33,053 nt of DNA from Rostrohypoxylon terebratum. Taxonomy: Eukaryota > Ascomycota > Sordariomycetes > Xylariales > Hypoxylaceae. The notes under the pieces were generated by a model, which saw nothing but the letters and a program-made list of their open reading frames with translations, did no database searches and was not told where the DNA came from. Location: contig MU386049.1 in NCBI GenBank assembly GCA_022497145.1, positions 1 to 33,053 of the forward strand, in the 5' to 3' direction. Made by a program: the position numbers and the translations under genes. Of the stretch, positions 31,197-33,053 are shown one piece after another. Each line of letters begins with the position of its first letter. The stretch's first letter is position 1.

Positions 31197-32576
31197 TTAA
31201 GGCCACATACCATCCCACATATAAAGCCAACCTTCCCAGTACTTCTCATAATTACCTACTAAATACGATAACCCGTCTCCCTCTGTACCTACCTTGTACG
31301 GTCTTGTGTACAAACCCTCTGTCCTTAGATGTCGCTTCATAGCCGTGTAGATCGAGAAACTGCTCGGCATGGCACCCACGAAATAGTCGCTCCCTAGCAA
31401 GACGATAAGGTCGATCAGGCCCTGCTGGTCCCAGCTTAACGAGTCTAGTTCATCCAAGTCTTCATCATCCAGCAAGTCCGCCTTTGTGACAACTCTCATC
31501 TGTGCCATCTCGATAGCCGCGCCTGCGAAGTTCTGCGCCTCTAAGGAATCCCCCGTAGCTATATACGCTACCTCGAACCCCCTCGTGGTGGCTTGCTTGA
31601 GGTAAGCTTCGGTCTGGGTATTGTACGAGGGCCAGAAGCCCAACGCGTCGCTTTCTGTCCTAAGGTGCACGCCGAGAAACCTCCCATCCTTGACTCCGTT
31701 AGCTTCCGCGTAAGCGTGCATCCTCTTCAACGTTGTCTTTCCTAAACGTAAAATCCGGTCGTTGAATCTGAGGATATTACCAAAGGTGTTTGCAAACTCG
31801 GGGCCGTCACGATAGATCTGCCAATCCCACAAGACGCCCCAGTTGAAGCGGATCAATCGTGGACGGCTTTGGGAGGGCGGTGGATGGCCGCCTTTAGAGT
31901 CCTGCAGCCATTTGCGGAACCTGTCGCCGAAACGGTCCGTGTGGCGATTCTGGTCTCTGAAATCACATCCCTCGCGATTTCCAAACTTCTTAGGAGTGAT
32001 GTGTTCTATATTGGGCTTGCGGCCCACGCCTGGTATATCCTTGATATCGTCGTAGATGTTAATCTGCGGACAGTTGGTGGATAATGCGTGTTTGAAATGC
32101 TTCTCGTCGAACATGTAGTCAAATGGTAGATAATCGGTGAAAAGATCAGCTAGATCTGTCTCGTTGCGTTTCCGAATCTTGGGCATGACGAACCCGGTTG
32201 CGCCAGCCTCCAGACCATATCGTATGCAAGTGTGTATGTAGTTCCTTATATTGCCGACGCCCCCAGAATTATTGTCGCAGATAAATACCAGGCCTTGAAC
32301 CCACGTAGCTTCGTTGCATACTCTCTGTAGCGGCCAACCGACGAAGGGCGCATCGGGAGCTGACAGATCGACATCGTCGAGCGGTTGACCTGGACCTGGA
32401 CCTGGACCTAGAGCAGGTGGAGGGGGACTAATGGAAGACGCGGGCGAGGATGCTCCACCCCGAATAGCAGCGACATCAAGCCATCTATCGATAGATGGAG
32501 GAGGGGCACGGAAAGTCCACGCTGCGATGAGGAGGACGATGCAGAGGGTCGGGAGGAGAATATTTCGTCGCGGCAT
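31197..32576 (-). CDS. O-fucosyltransferase-like type II membrane protein
   Basis: This intronless gene encodes 459 residues from the ATG at 32576. The N-terminus MPRRNILLPTLCIVLLIAAW has a short basic tail and one membrane helix, the layout of a Golgi type II glycosyltransferase. A Pro/Gly-rich stem follows, including three PG units from a GGACCT tandem. The lumenal domain has NNSGGVGNIRNYIHTCIRYG and ATGFVMPKIRKRNETDLADL, then RFLGVHLRTESDALGF and GSDYFVGAMPSSFSIYTAMK near the C-terminus, which resemble the donor-binding motifs of the GDP-fucose O-fucosyltransferase superfamily. Acceptor and sugar are unknown. An in-frame ATG 21 codons upstream (32639) would place extra residues before the helix and is less likely. 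The family assignment is moderate. Confidence 0.75.
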   Translation of the reverse strand: MPRRNILLPTLCIVLLIAAWTFRAPPPSIDRWLDVAAIRGGASSPASSISPPPPALGPGPGPGQPLDDVDLSAPDAPFVGWPLQRVCNEATWVQGLVFICDNNSGGVGNIRNYIHTCIRYGLEAGATGFVMPKIRKRNETDLADLFTDYLPFDYMFDEKHFKHALSTNCPQINIYDDIKDIPGVGRKPNIEHITPKKFGNREGCDFRDQNRHTDRFGDRFRKWLQDSKGGHPPPSQSRPRLIRFNWGVLWDWQIYRDGPEFANTFGNILRFNDRILRLGKTTLKRMHAYAEANGVKDGRFLGVHLRTESDALGFWPSYNTQTEAYLKQATTRGFEVAYIATGDSLEAQNFAGAAIEMAQMRVVTKADLLDDEDLDELDSLSWDQQGLIDLIVLLGSDYFVGAMPSSFSIYTAMKRHLRTEGLYTRPYKVGTEGDGLSYLVGNYEKYWEGWLYMWDGMWP

Positions 32577-33053
32577 GAAGCCTACAAGTTTCCATTGGTA
32601 GCCAATGGCCATCGTAGAAGAAAAACAAGTCGCGCCCAAAGTTATTAAGCTTCGGTAGAAATAGGAATGGTCTTGGGGAATGTGGGGAATCTAAAAGAAT
32701 CTGGGATTGCGCGGCTCGTCCCAGGGTACCGGAACCCCCGCCACCCCCCCCTTGCCGAACTGATCCTCGCCTGTGCCAGTACTACTACTAATACCTACAT
32801 AGTAGTATAAGTTACCTATTAAGACTTAAGTCCCTAAGTATTACCAGGTAAGTACTACTACTATGTACTAGGTAGTAATTAAGATCTGGATATATACATA
32901 TAAGTATTAGGTATTACTAGGCTGCTAGGTAGGTACTTCTTCTGTTCTCGTAAATTCAATAAGTTAATCCACCGTTACGCGCACATACCGGGTGTGGACC
33001 ACCCATTTTCCCATATAAAACAACCAAAACCCAACAATTATAATTAATTCAGA
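32577..33053. other. Upstream region of the O-fucosyltransferase-like gene with repeat words
   Basis: This is promoter and leader sequence for the minus-strand gene; it runs to the window edge. A CTAGGTACC-family cluster fills 32785-32940. A C9 run lies at about 32743-32751. No further gene is visible before the end of the window. Confidence 0.5.
32785..32940. repeat. Dense cluster of the CTAGGTACC-type dispersed word
   Basis: Overlapping ACTACTACTAATACC, CATAGTAGTATAAG, ACTAGGTAGTAATT and TAGGTAGGTACTT words occur over about 155 bases upstream of the O-fucosyltransferase-like gene. Confidence 0.6.

Overview
The window is nuclear DNA from a filamentous ascomycete (Pezizomycotina, most likely Sordariomycetes). 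The genes carry one to four short introns of about 52 to 140 nt, with GT..AG ends and CTAAC-type branch sites. Gene density is about one per 2.5 kb on both strands, and the encoded proteins are typical ascomycete housekeeping and fungus-specific families. The class assignment is inference from the protein sequences; I could not run a search. I see no operon, gene cluster or bacterial feature.

Thirteen protein genes can be supported. From left to right: a BLI-3-like flavin-binding split-barrel protein (+), diphthine synthase DPH5 (-), tri-snRNP zinc-finger protein SNU23 (+), a Ubc15/UBE2G1-type ubiquitin-conjugating enzyme (+), ALG1 mannosyltransferase (-), a ZnT5/7-Msc2-type zinc transporter (+), the mitochondrial carnitine/acylcarnitine carrier (+), a long histidine-phosphatase (phosphoglycerate-mutase fold) protein (-), GPI8 transamidase (+), the TFIIIC 90-kDa-type subunit (+), a small secreted cysteine-containing protein (-), a probable DUF3632 protein (+), a Cdc25-like/rhodanese phosphatase (-) and an O-fucosyltransferase-like type II membrane protein (-), which makes fourteen if the DUF3632 gene is counted. 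Exon boundaries were worked out by hand from reading frames and splice signals, and all reconstructed frames close. Several products act in the secretory pathway (ALG1, GPI8, the zinc transporter, the O-FucT-like protein), but the genes are interleaved with unrelated ones and I read this as ordinary gene order.

The intergenic DNA is where the unusual structure lies. A 301-bp MITE sits at 30701-31001 with 27-bp terminal inverted repeats and a TA target duplication, and a decayed relative lies at about 27290-27540. A possible copia-type LTR followed by a primer-binding-site-like sequence lies at 21672-21905. A 10-mer, GCGGAATAAT, recurs four times only in the 1.1 kb upstream of the E2 gene. A family of palindromic CTAGGTACC/TACCTAGTAGGTA words fills most intergenic regions and is absent from the exons I read. 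There is an assembly scar (G31, 10 N, C54) at 16148-16320, just past the stop codon of the histidine-phosphatase gene.

No tRNA, rRNA or CRISPR was found. I do not see a convincing new multi-gene system. The best candidates for follow-up are the MITE family, the intergenic palindromic word family and a few unusual introns (a GC-AG intron in the E2 gene, an in-frame stop-free intron in the TFIIIC subunit, and a 35-nt first exon that splits a catalytic codon).
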